DNA from: Hymenobacter baengnokdamensis
Lineage (GTDB): Bacteria; Bacteroidota; Bacteroidia; Cytophagales; Hymenobacteraceae
Length of the DNA: 64,000 bases
Assembly (NCBI RefSeq): GCF_008728635.1
Contig: NZ_CP044285.1
Span: 2,542,001-2,606,000 of the forward strand
Reading direction: 5' to 3'
A program made the position numbers and the translations under genes. Under the pieces are notes generated by a model, which searched no databases, was not told the origin of the DNA, and saw nothing but the letters and a program-made list of their open reading frames with translations. Positions 46,420-53,858 of this stretch are shown here, in pieces. The first letter of the stretch is position 1, and each line of letters starts with the position of its first letter.

Positions 46420-46890
46420 CTTGGGTTCTTCAAAGTTAGGCTACTGCTTTTCCTACTTACTGCTGGCCCAGTAGTCGCCCAGCGCTCTACCGCCGAAGTA
46501 GTGCGCTCAGTTGCACCCTTCTGGCCAATCAACTACCCCACAGGCACGGTAGTCTTTACCGGGCCCACGGCGCGCCCGCTGGCTCCGGCCCTGGTGCAGG
46601 CCGAACACCTGCAAGCCTGGCTCACCAGCACCTGCTCGACGTGAACAGAACTCCAAACGCAGGCCGACTCGACGCAGCTTTACCGGGGCCAGCTGCGCGG
46701 CCTGCACGCGGGCGTGGTGCTGCGTCGGCAGCGGGCTGGCTGGCAGTATATGCTACTGGCTTTCCAAGTACGCTCGCCTACGGGCGACCCTAATCTGGTG
46801 TACTGGCTATCACTTCACCAACTGCTCATTGACTCTGATTCTCAGCCCGACGTGGCCAGCTTTCAGCAGGGCTACTGGAGCTATGAAAGT
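46420..46890 (+). pseudogene. Decayed exported-protein gene fragment
   Basis: A GC-rich frame opens after a stop at 46417 and reads a signal-peptide-like LLLFLLTAGPVVAQ and then a soluble segment (WPINYPTGTVVFTGPT), is cut by an in-frame TGA at 46642-46644, and continues in the same frame (LYRGQLRGLHAGVVLRRQRA) into the ORF at 46714. No ATG, GTG or TTG stands in frame before the signal-like segment. Codon choice is that of the GC-rich host, in contrast to the AT-rich genes on both sides. I read it as the remnant of a Bacteroidota exported protein of unknown function, overwritten at its 3' end. Confidence 0.55.
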
Positions 46891-47739
46891 CTTACGCTAC
46901 TACGTACAGAATTAGATTTGCTTTCAAAAAACATGGCATCATTAGACACAGCTAACAAGGTAATTGGAGCTGCTACAGCAACCACCGGGGCACTGCTTTC
47001 TTTAGTATCGGGGCCCATGGGCGTTCTGGCAGCTGCAGCAGTATCTGTATTAGATGTAACTGCTAAGGATATGGCATCGCGTACCCTCTCTCAACGCGAG
47101 CGAATACGCCTTGATAATTCCATCGAGTATATAGCAGATAGCATCAGGAGGGGATTACTTAATAAGCAGGTGCCTCGGCAAGATGGATTCTTTAATACAG
47201 ACACTTCATTATCGAATAATGCAGCTGAATTATTGGAGGGGGTTTTATTAAAATGCCGGGCACAGTTCCAGGAGAAAAAGGTTCAGCTTGTTTCTAGCAT
47301 ATTTAGCTACGTTACATTCAATGCCTCCGTATCAGAACAGGCCGCTTATCAGGTGCTAAACCTTGTTGATAGACTAACATTTAACCACTTATGTTTAATT
47401 GCCTATTACGGTAGGCGGGATGAATTTGAGGAATTCAACATTTTAAATTCTCGTTTTCATGAATTTACAGGAAAGCTTAGTGAAGATGTAATGTCGGTAG
47501 CAAGAGATTTACTGCTTCTGTTTCAAGAGGGAATACTGCTTGAGGTCAATGGTAATTCTTTCTTTGAACATACTGTGATTCGGCCATCGCAGCTTGGTTT
47601 GGCAGTTAGAGGGCAAATGATTTTTGATATGTTAGAAATGGAAAAAGTAATGCGTTCCGATATCCTTTTGGCATTGAAAGACCTCGAATATCAGGAGGCA
47701 TGGGGACCTGATATGGCTGGCAAGATTAATGGGAGGTGA
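46714..47739 (+). CDS. Unknown AT-rich island gene with hydrophobic segment
   Basis: 341 residues from the GTG at 46714, but the first ~60 come from the decayed GC-rich fragment. Composition turns AT-rich near 46890, and the native start may be the ATG at 46933 (268 residues). The native part opens with MASLDTANKVIGAATATTGA and a long Ala/Gly/Val-rich stretch near residues 82-112 that could insert in a membrane. The rest is helical and charged (TLSQRERIRLDNSIEYIADS, and FEEFNILNSRFHEF later). No family recognised. It lies between AIPR and the deformylase pair and overlaps a tiny ORF by GTGA. Confidence 0.6.
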   Translation: MVLRRQRAGWQYMLLAFQVRSPTGDPNLVYWLSLHQLLIDSDSQPDVASFQQGYWSYESLTLLRTELDLLSKNMASLDTANKVIGAATATTGALLSLVSGPMGVLAAAAVSVLDVTAKDMASRTLSQRERIRLDNSIEYIADSIRRGLLNKQVPRQDGFFNTDTSLSNNAAELLEGVLLKCRAQFQEKKVQLVSSIFSYVTFNASVSEQAAYQVLNLVDRLTFNHLCLIAYYGRRDEFEEFNILNSRFHEFTGKLSEDVMSVARDLLLLFQEGILLEVNGNSFFEHTVIRPSQLGLAVRGQMIFDMLEMEKVMRSDILLALKDLEYQEAWGPDMAGKINGR

Positions 47740-47852
47740 GAAGTTTAGGTAATAGAATAGCCCGTAAAAAAGCCCCATCTGAGGCAGACAAGGTTTTTGA
47801 AGGCGTATCAAAAACAAAAGGGCTGTTGAACGCAAGGGTAAAGCTAGGCTAG
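47736..47852 (+). CDS. Possible 38-residue basic peptide, GTGA-coupled
   Basis: The GTG at 47736 overlaps the TGA of the preceding gene (GTGA), a common sign of translational coupling. It encodes VRSLGNRIARKKAPSEADKV followed by FEGVSKTKGLLNARVKLG, Lys/Arg-rich. Too short to judge by composition; reported because of the overlap. Confidence 0.3.
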   Translation: MRSLGNRIARKKAPSEADKVFEGVSKTKGLLNARVKLG

Positions 47853-47895
47853 CCGCTGGGCCGGGGTAAGTAACTTATACTTAGAAATTGGGGCC

Positions 47896-48012
47896 ATGCT
47901 CAGCCATGCTGTGTTGCTACGCTTTCTAATCCTACTCGCCTCTCTTTTCCTGTTAATTAACTTTTCTGTACATTTTTTAACAAGCTTGAATCTATCAGGC
48001 AGGTATTTGTAA
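47896..48012 (+). CDS. Possible 38-residue single-helix membrane peptide
   Basis: ATG 47896 to TAA 48012 encodes MLSHAVLLRFLILLASLFLL followed by INFSVHFLTSLNLSGRYL: one strongly hydrophobic helix and a short polar tail. Size and layout recall small membrane toxins or stress peptides. No promoter or terminator could be assigned. The rest of 48013-48090 is non-coding. Confidence 0.3.
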   Translation: MLSHAVLLRFLILLASLFLLINFSVHFLTSLNLSGRYL

Positions 48013-48090
48013 AACACCTTGCGTGCCGCAGATATAAAAAGTGCAAAAGCTATAAAGCAGGCGCATGAGTTTGCAGCGTAGGCCTTTTCG

Positions 48091-48759
48091 CTAGGCCTTC
48101 GGCTTGGGCAAGGTAGCGTAAGGATGCATAAGAGAAGTGTAGCCAGCGTTCTTTATAGTAGTTAGAGTAGTATTATCTACGTTGGGATTATCCGACGATG
48201 GTGGCCCAAACTGGTCAATGAAAAGTATGCCATCTAAATGGTCCGTTTCGTGTTGCAAAAGCCAGCCGAAATCGTCCTGTACGGCTGAAGTATACACAAG
48301 ACTTTGGGGTGCACCGATAATGGGGCTTTCACCGCTATAGTCAATGGTTCGGAAGTGGAACACAAAGTCAGTGTACCGCTTGGATGGTGGCAGCGGAGCT
48401 TGCTGCATGTATTCCGGAATACTTAAGCAGCCATCGTTAGGTACATCACGGGAGCCTGACGCCTGCTCGAAGTAAGGATTGATGAATACAAAGTACCCTA
48501 AAGGACCTTGCAGTGCTGGGGAACAATATTCGTTTTTGACAATGAAAAAGCGCAGTGGTAGTCCAATTTGGGGAGCAGCGATAGCTGCTCCCGTAGACTG
48601 AACGCAGGTCAGGTACAACGTGCTGGCATGGTCTTGCAACACGTCAATAGGGTAATCCGAAGGAACAGCTTGGGCAACTCCGCGTAGGTCGGGGTGACCG
48701 TAAACGAGCACGGGAGGCAGTTGCAGCGAGGCAGCTATCGCAAGAGGTGTAGTAGACAT
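48091..48759 (-). CDS. Divergent peptide-deformylase-like protein A
   Basis: 222 residues. Deformylase metal and catalytic motifs are present: AAIAAPQIGLP (Gln64), DGCLSIPE (Cys111) and QHETDHLDG (His170, Glu171, His174). The first glycine motif is altered (canonical GxGxAAxQ reads GAAIAAPQ), and EGCLS is DGCLS. A ~40-residue C-terminal extension with NPNVDNTTLT follows. Canonical enzymes remove formyl from nascent proteins. It is a paralogue of the next gene (shared YGxPxLRGxxQAxPxDYP start), 15 bp downstream of it in one operon. Active or not cannot be told, but all metal ligands are kept. Confidence 0.85.
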   Translation of the reverse strand: MSTTPLAIAASLQLPPVLVYGHPDLRGVAQAVPSDYPIDVLQDHASTLYLTCVQSTGAAIAAPQIGLPLRFFIVKNEYCSPALQGPLGYFVFINPYFEQASGSRDVPNDGCLSIPEYMQQAPLPPSKRYTDFVFHFRTIDYSGESPIIGAPQSLVYTSAVQDDFGWLLQHETDHLDGILFIDQFGPPSSDNPNVDNTTLTTIKNAGYTSLMHPYATLPKPKA

Positions 48760-48774
48760 AAGACTGTAGACTGA

Positions 48775-49368
48775 TTAGGCTTGGGTGATAGGTAGTGTGT
48801 TGTAGTCAGCTAAGTAATTGCCATTCACATAGTTCTGTAGCCCGGGATTATTTAGGTTAGACTGACCTTTGTCGTAACCAAGAGAATCTGCTTGTAACGG
48901 AAGGTGGTCAATAAATAAGATACCGTTCAAGTGGTCCATCTCATGCTCGATAACGTAGGCCATCTGCTGCGTATAGGTTTGCTCAGGCTGCCAAACGGGT
49001 GCACCGTTGACAAGCGTTTGGTACTTCAATGTAACCCATGTATGTCGGTCTGTACTTCCCTGAAACCCAGGAATGCTAATGCATCCGTCAGGACAACTTT
49101 GGGTGTCACTATTTCCACTATTTGCTGTGATAATAGGGTTAATAAACGCGCCCACATTTTTCACCACGAACAAGCGTAGCATTAACCCGATTTGCGGAGC
49201 AGAAATACTAAGCGCATTGGTGGGATTCAGCACAGCAAACAATGTGTCTATTTGGCCTTGTAATGCATCAGTTGGGTAATCAGCCGGGATGGCCTGTGAG
49301 ATGCCGCGCAAGCAAGGCTGCCCATAAATCATTATCGGAGGAGGAGGCGAGTGGGGATAAGTGGGCAT
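48775..49368 (-). CDS. Divergent peptide-deformylase-like protein B
   Basis: 197 residues. Motifs: SISAPQIGLM (Gln59), DGCISIPGF (Cys96) and EHEMDHLNG (His142, Glu143, His146). Motif 1 is more degraded than in its neighbour, with both glycines lost. Pro-rich N-terminus (PHSPPPPIMIYGQP). First gene of the two-gene unit, transcribed toward AIPR. An ordinary deformylase does not need a second copy, so the pair could be a resistance, sensing or effector module of the island. That role is inference. Confidence 0.85.
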   Translation of the reverse strand: MPTYPHSPPPPIMIYGQPCLRGISQAIPADYPTDALQGQIDTLFAVLNPTNALSISAPQIGLMLRLFVVKNVGAFINPIITANSGNSDTQSCPDGCISIPGFQGSTDRHTWVTLKYQTLVNGAPVWQPEQTYTQQMAYVIEHEMDHLNGILFIDHLPLQADSLGYDKGQSNLNNPGLQNYVNGNYLADYNTLPITQA

Positions 49369-49575
49369 GGTATGAAAATGATTGAGTGAAATGCTAAGCT
49401 ACACCAAAAAGCTATTCTACCCTCTGAGCACTAATGTCCTAAGCGGCCTTTTGGTGGTGCGTCAGAGGGTCTTCGCAGTGCCGAAGAAATCTTGCGAATC
49501 TTCCCATTATAACCGCAAACACCTCTAGCCTAAGCATGTCGAGGCTGTTTCTTTTCGGGTAGTCGATAAGGTCGC

Positions 49576-49800
49576 TCAGGGGCGGCCTTGCTTGCGCAGT
49601 CCCCGGTGGCCAGCCACGAAGCGGTACACGCTGCCCGTGGTGCGGCCCAGGGCCCGCGCACAGGCGGCGGCCGTTTGGTGGCGGTAGTGCTGGGCCAGGA
49701 AGGCGTAGTCGCGGCGCGTGTAGGGCCGGCGCGGGCCCCCACGGCCGCCCGCCGGCAGTTGAGCCAGGCGGGCGGGTGGACAGGTACTATTTACTGGCAC
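49576..49800 (-). CDS. Small helix-turn-helix DNA-binding protein
   Basis: 74 residues. The C-terminal ~50 residues read YTRRDYAFLAQHYRHQTAAA and then ARALGRTTGSVYRFVAGHRG, the trihelical SANT/HTH pattern (iA..LgRt..sV) often seen in small phage and plasmid proteins. Its ATG overlaps the end of the upstream gene by 14 bp, so they are coupled. Probably a regulator of the island. 49389-49575 contains no gene I can support. Confidence 0.6.
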   Translation of the reverse strand: MPVNSTCPPARLAQLPAGGRGGPRRPYTRRDYAFLAQHYRHQTAAACARALGRTTGSVYRFVAGHRGLRKQGRP

Positions 49801-50470
49801 GGGGAATCATACTCAGCACCTGCCTTTTGCTTAGCTCGGGCATGATGCGCTGGTGCAGGTGCCGCTCGTCAACGGTGAGTGGCTCGTTGGTGGGCTGCAC
49901 GTGGTAGCAGGAAGCCAGGACCTCGAAGACGACCCCGAGCGGGGCGCTGGTACCCACGAGCGGGCGGAACAGGTCGCGCAGGCGCGTGAGTTCGTCCCCG
50001 ATTTGCGTGAAGTAAGCCAGCACGTATTCCTTGCCCGTCCAGTCGATAGTGAGCGCCTCCAGCACGCGGGCCAGGTCCAGCTCGTAGTACTGGGCGAATT
50101 GCGCCAGACTGTACTTGTTGTGTAGCCAGCCCAGGCTCATACCGAGCGAAATACCCTGGTAGGCCTGGGTAAGCGCCGTGAGGGCGGCGCTCACCTGGTC
50201 CATGACTTCGTGGCCGGCCGTGTCAATGGTGGCAGCTAGGAGCTTCTGCTTGCCCTCGTCGGTGCGCAGCAGGTCATAGCGGGCTTTGAGGCCCTTGTCT
50301 AGGGTAAGCAACTGCTCAAACAGCTGCTGGCCGTAGGCCGTGGTGAGGGTGGGCAGGTCGACCGAGAAGGGCAGGCCCGAATTGGTGAGCAGGGCCTTGT
50401 AGGAGGTGCAGCGCTGCATAAAGTCAGCGTGCTCTTGCCGCAGGGCGGCGCTTTCGGTGGGGGTAAGCAT
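49787..50470 (-). CDS. Island protein of unknown function
   Basis: 227 residues, mostly helical (LRQEHADFMQRCTSYKALLT; LGWLHNKYSLAQFAQYYELD). No signal peptide, membrane segment or recognised motif. Codon use is that of a GC-rich host. It lies in the minus-strand core, overlapping the small HTH gene downstream. Confidence 0.65.
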   Translation of the reverse strand: MLTPTESAALRQEHADFMQRCTSYKALLTNSGLPFSVDLPTLTTAYGQQLFEQLLTLDKGLKARYDLLRTDEGKQKLLAATIDTAGHEVMDQVSAALTALTQAYQGISLGMSLGWLHNKYSLAQFAQYYELDLARVLEALTIDWTGKEYVLAYFTQIGDELTRLRDLFRPLVGTSAPLGVVFEVLASCYHVQPTNEPLTVDERHLHQRIMPELSKRQVLSMIPRASK

Positions 50471-50501
50471 GGGAGAGAAGAAAAGAAGAAAAGAGAAACG
50501 A

Positions 50502-50755
50502 TTAGGCGCCGGCCAGGCGGGCTTGGATTTCGGCCATCGCCGTGCTGGCCGTGAGCGGCTCCAGGCTGGCCGTAGCGCCCGGCACGGGCACGCCCTGAGC
50601 CAGGGCCCGGGTCTGGGTAACGAGCTGATGGAAGACCGTGCGCACGGTGGGATTGATGCGGCCGCTGGTCACGGCTTCGTCGATGACCTGGACGACTTCT
50701 TGCAGAGCGTTTTCCTGCTGTTGATTCAGGCCGGGGGTGGCGTGGGGGTAAACAT
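50502..50755 (-). pseudogene. Small island gene with an apparent frameshift in a C-run
   Basis: From the ATG at 50755 the frame reads MFTPTPPPA and stops. Adding one base in the run CCACCCCCGG restores a continuous 84-codon frame: MFTPTPPPGLNQQQENALQE, VVQVIDEAVTSGRINPTVRT, then FHQLVTQTRALAQGVPVPGA and a TAA at 50502. The restored protein has normal GC-rich codon use and is helical. It could be a sequencing indel, a recent mutation or a programmed -1 frameshift. Confidence 0.5.
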
Positions 50756-51043
50756 AAGAAAATGAGGGCGTTAGCGAGAGAAAAGAGCGGCAAAAGACGG
50801 AATAGGGCGTTTTTCGGGGCTAGGGGCTCATTGATGGGGCTGTTTACTAATTGATAAATAAGCAGTTGGGGGCGAATTGAGCGCGCCAAAAGCAACGGGT
50901 TATGACGACATCATGTATAGCCTATGCGCAATTCTTTGGCAGGGCGCTCGCTCAGGGGCGCTGGGCTCCCACGGAAAAGGCACGATAAGCGCTCGGCAGG
51001 CGGTGGGAGGCGCGTCGTAGGGCGCGGTGGGCGTGCGTCGCTC
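50756..51043. other. Non-coding gap in the island core
   Basis: No gene supported. A partly palindromic TATGACGACATCATGTATA lies near 50900-50920. The gap sits just downstream of the replication-initiator-like gene, so it is a possible place for an origin, but there are no clear iterons. Confidence 0.35.
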
Positions 51044-52219
51044 CTAGGCCGCTTTCTGAGCGGAATCGGGCGGGTCTGGCTGCTGGGCGGCGGCCGGTTT
51101 GGCTTTCTCGGCGGCCTCCTCGTCTAGGTAGCGCTGGTAATCGGGGCCCTGCTTGGCGCGGGCTAGCCCCTGGGCCGGTGTCAGGGTATGACCGAACAGG
51201 GCGTCGGGATTGACGTTGACTAGTTCGGCCAGGCCGTGGCGGCGGCGGTAGTCGGCATTCTGCCGTTCGAACGCTGCCTGCTCGCGGGCTTGCTGTTCAG
51301 CCAGGAATTCATGATTGAGGGCCGGGTCACTGTCTGAGGGTACGGAGGCCTGGCTGGAGGGAGTAGAGCGAGGCGGCGGCCGGCGGGCTATTTCCGCCTG
51401 CCAGTCGGTGAAGGCCTTGGCCGTACCGCCGTTTTCTATCCCGGACCAATCGCCTTGGATGGCGGCTTCGAGCATGACGATGGCGAAGGCCTCGGGGTAC
51501 TTGCCTAGCTTGGTGAGCATGAGCTGGTGGGCGGTCAGCGGTTTTTTGATTTGCTTGGGGCCGGTGGAGAACGACGCCCACAGGCTAGCGAACTCGGGGC
51601 CGGCGTGCGGCAAGGGCAGGGCGGCGATTTCGTCCAGGTGGGCGGCTGCCTTTTTGGGACTGGCAACTGGTTTGCTTTTTCTTGATTTCTCGGAAGAAAG
51701 AGAAGGTGTGGCGGCGCTAGTCGTACTCTTGTTCTCTTTCTCTCTTATTCTCTTTTTAATGTCTCCACTAGGGTTAGCAGTAGAGTTATCGGTAGAACTG
51801 AAATTTTGGAGTTCTATAACCGGGCTAGGATTCCGGTTTTGGAGTTCTACCGGGTGGGCTAAGCAGTAGGCTTGCCAGTAGTCTAGTAGCTCATCGCCGC
51901 TAGGATTTCGAAAAGTGAGTTCTACAACCGGCACTTTGTAGCGGTTGGCCCCCGGCGTGTACACGATGAAGCCCCACCCTGCCAGCGCTTTGATGGCCGC
52001 ATCATAAGTGACCCAACTGCCGATGCTGCTGCCGTGCATGCCTACCTCATAGGGCAGCGCGAAACGGGGCACGTGGCCGCGCTTACGGGCGTAGCCCAGC
52101 AGGAAGTAGTAGAGACTCCGGTGCTGAGGTTTCACGTTGGGTTCGCCGTGCGTGAACGCCTCGAAGGCATCCATGAGCTGGTAAAACGGCAGGGGTTTTG
52201 ATTCGGTACTCACGAGCAA
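51044..52219 (-). CDS. Replication-initiator-like protein with N-terminal winged-helix domain
   Basis: 391 residues. The N-terminal ~130 residues (YQLMDAFEAFTHGEPNVKPQ, RSLYYFLLGYARKRG, TYDAAIKALAGWGFIVYTPG) look like the winged-helix domain of phage and plasmid replisome organisers. A Ser/Lys-rich linker follows (SEKSRKSKPVASPKKAA), then a DnaD-like helical block (LTKLGKYPEAFAIVMLEAAI) ending near WSGIENGG, and a Gln/Glu-rich tail. It may start replication of the excised island or load helicase. Function inferred from layout. Confidence 0.6.
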   Translation of the reverse strand: MLVSTESKPLPFYQLMDAFEAFTHGEPNVKPQHRSLYYFLLGYARKRGHVPRFALPYEVGMHGSSIGSWVTYDAAIKALAGWGFIVYTPGANRYKVPVVELTFRNPSGDELLDYWQAYCLAHPVELQNRNPSPVIELQNFSSTDNSTANPSGDIKKRIREKENKSTTSAATPSLSSEKSRKSKPVASPKKAAAHLDEIAALPLPHAGPEFASLWASFSTGPKQIKKPLTAHQLMLTKLGKYPEAFAIVMLEAAIQGDWSGIENGGTAKAFTDWQAEIARRPPPRSTPSSQASVPSDSDPALNHEFLAEQQAREQAAFERQNADYRRRHGLAELVNVNPDALFGHTLTPAQGLARAKQGPDYQRYLDEEAAEKAKPAAAQQPDPPDSAQKAA

Positions 52220-52285
52220 TAGCAGTGGGTGGCGTAGGGCTGGGAGGGAAGGCTAGCCAACTGGCTATCAAGTACAGGTAGGCAG

Positions 52286-53248
52286 TTAGTGCGTGCTGGG
52301 GCTGGCCAACATCGGCCCTTGGCCCAGCACGAGCCAGGCGGGACTTATTTGGGGCAGGGCCGTGAGAAGTTGTCTGAGTGTCTCAAAGCTGGGCGCGTGG
52401 CGGTCTGCGGCCAGGTTGTGCAGTACCGGGGCGGGCAGGCCCGCGGCCCTGGCCAGGCGACTCACCTTGCCCCCGCCCATGTGCTGGGACAACTGCCCCA
52501 AGCGCTGCCCTATCGTGGTGTCCGCCGGGCCGGTGGGCAGCGCCGACGTCGCAAACAGCGAGAGTTGGCCCACCGGGGCCAGCTGCGTTGCGCCAGGGGC
52601 TGCCAGCACCCCAAGGGGCGTCACCATGAGTTCGGCTAGCTCAACCGGGAGCGTAGTCGAGCATGCAGCCAGCGCGTGGGCGCGGCTAGCTGCGGCAATG
52701 GCCAAGGCGTCTTCTCGCTCAGTCAGTAAGTCAGTGGCCAACTCCTGCAGGGCTAGCGCCTGCTCTTTCGTCGGTGTCCGACACCACTTCTTGCTGACCG
52801 GCTCAAACCGAAGGCCGGTGGTGGCATTACAGCTGTAAGTAAATACTTGACAGTATGCGTCGAGATTCAGCACAAATACTAGGTCGCCAGTTTGCTGTAT
52901 ATCCTGCCCAATGAGCACACATTCAGCGCAGATGCGAGCCTCTATACCGGCGTCGTCGATAGCCTGCTGTAGCAGTTGCTTCAGGGCCGATAGCTGGCGC
53001 TTGGCTTTGAAGTAGGTAACTGAGCCGATAGTGCCAGTAGAGGAAAGCACGAACTGCACGAAGAAGAACTTGCTAGGCGGGTCAAAGCGCACGCTCACCT
53101 GTTGGGCCTCGCCGTAGGGGCCTAAGTCGAGATGTTGGTAGCGGCGGCCTAAAGCGAAGAGAGCTCGGTACAAGCGCAGGCCCCGTGCTTCACACAAGCG
53201 GGGTTGCTGCCAGATAAAATCCTCTAATTCTTTTTGAGACAAAGGCAT
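52286..53248 (-). CDS. Island protein: nuclease-like N-domain plus C-terminal XRE-type HTH
   Basis: 320 residues. The N-terminal part opens with LEDFIWQQPRLCEARGLRLY and LGPYGEAQQVSVRF, then YFKAKRQLSALKQLLQQA. The layout recalls the DUF91/NucS-like endonuclease fold, but the acidic residues expected after the LGPYG turn are not evident. The C-terminal ~55 residues form an XRE-like HTH (KVSRLARAAGLPAPVLHNLA, then ISPAWLVLGQGPM), an ending also found in the XRE regulator of this island. Probably a DNA-binding regulator; the nuclease fold is speculative. Confidence 0.55.
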   Translation of the reverse strand: MPLSQKELEDFIWQQPRLCEARGLRLYRALFALGRRYQHLDLGPYGEAQQVSVRFDPPSKFFFVQFVLSSTGTIGSVTYFKAKRQLSALKQLLQQAIDDAGIEARICAECVLIGQDIQQTGDLVFVLNLDAYCQVFTYSCNATTGLRFEPVSKKWCRTPTKEQALALQELATDLLTEREDALAIAAASRAHALAACSTTLPVELAELMVTPLGVLAAPGATQLAPVGQLSLFATSALPTGPADTTIGQRLGQLSQHMGGGKVSRLARAAGLPAPVLHNLAADRHAPSFETLRQLLTALPQISPAWLVLGQGPMLASPSTH

Positions 53249-53302
53249 AGTAATAAGCCAGAAAGCCCACCGGCTCGGTAGCCGGCGGGCAGTGATGGAA
53301 GA

Positions 53303-53788
53303 TTAGGCAGCTTGGACGTGAGCAGTGGACTGCTCGGGTGTCAGGCGCACGGCCAGCGGCGCGGCGGGCTGGCACAAGGACATGATAGCTGGGACATAGT
53401 CCGGCTCCGTCCTGGGATGCTTCGCAGCCAGTTCCACCTCTTCCTCAAGGCTCAGGTGCCGGGCAATAATCTGTTGTTCCAGACTGCGCAATAGCTCGTC
53501 TTGATGGTCGCGCAGCGTACTGTATACCTCGTTGACAACCTGCTGAGGCACGCGTAACACTACTTCGCGCCCCTGAGGCCCGCGTAGCACAATGTCGGGG
53601 GTCGTTTCCTCAAAGAAGCGGTAAAACGCCTCAAACTGGACTAGTTTGGTAGCATATACCTCCTGCAAGCGTAGTAGTTGGCGTTGGTCAGCCCCTCTGT
53701 CGAAGGCAAAAATGTTTCGGCTAGCCTGGGCGGCCGCAATTTCAGCCAGCGGGAAAGCGGGGGCAGTGGTAGTGGGCTTGGTAGTCAT
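53303..53788 (-). CDS. Island protein of unknown function
   Basis: 161 residues from the ATG at 53788 (MTTKPTTTAPAFPLAEIAAA). The body is helical and acidic, with a central QREVVLRVPQQVVNEVYSTL-like segment (here REVVLRVPQQVVNEVYSTLR) followed by DHQDELLRSLEQQI. No domain recognised. Part of the minus-strand core operon. Confidence 0.6.
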   Translation of the reverse strand: MTTKPTTTAPAFPLAEIAAAQASRNIFAFDRGADQRQLLRLQEVYATKLVQFEAFYRFFEETTPDIVLRGPQGREVVLRVPQQVVNEVYSTLRDHQDELLRSLEQQIIARHLSLEEEVELAAKHPRTEPDYVPAIMSLCQPAAPLAVRLTPEQSTAHVQAA

Positions 53789-53858
53789 TATCTTCGAGTG
53801 AGTTGAGGTAAGAGAAGGGGGGCGCATGGCGTAGGGGCCACACGCCCCTTTTGCCTGC

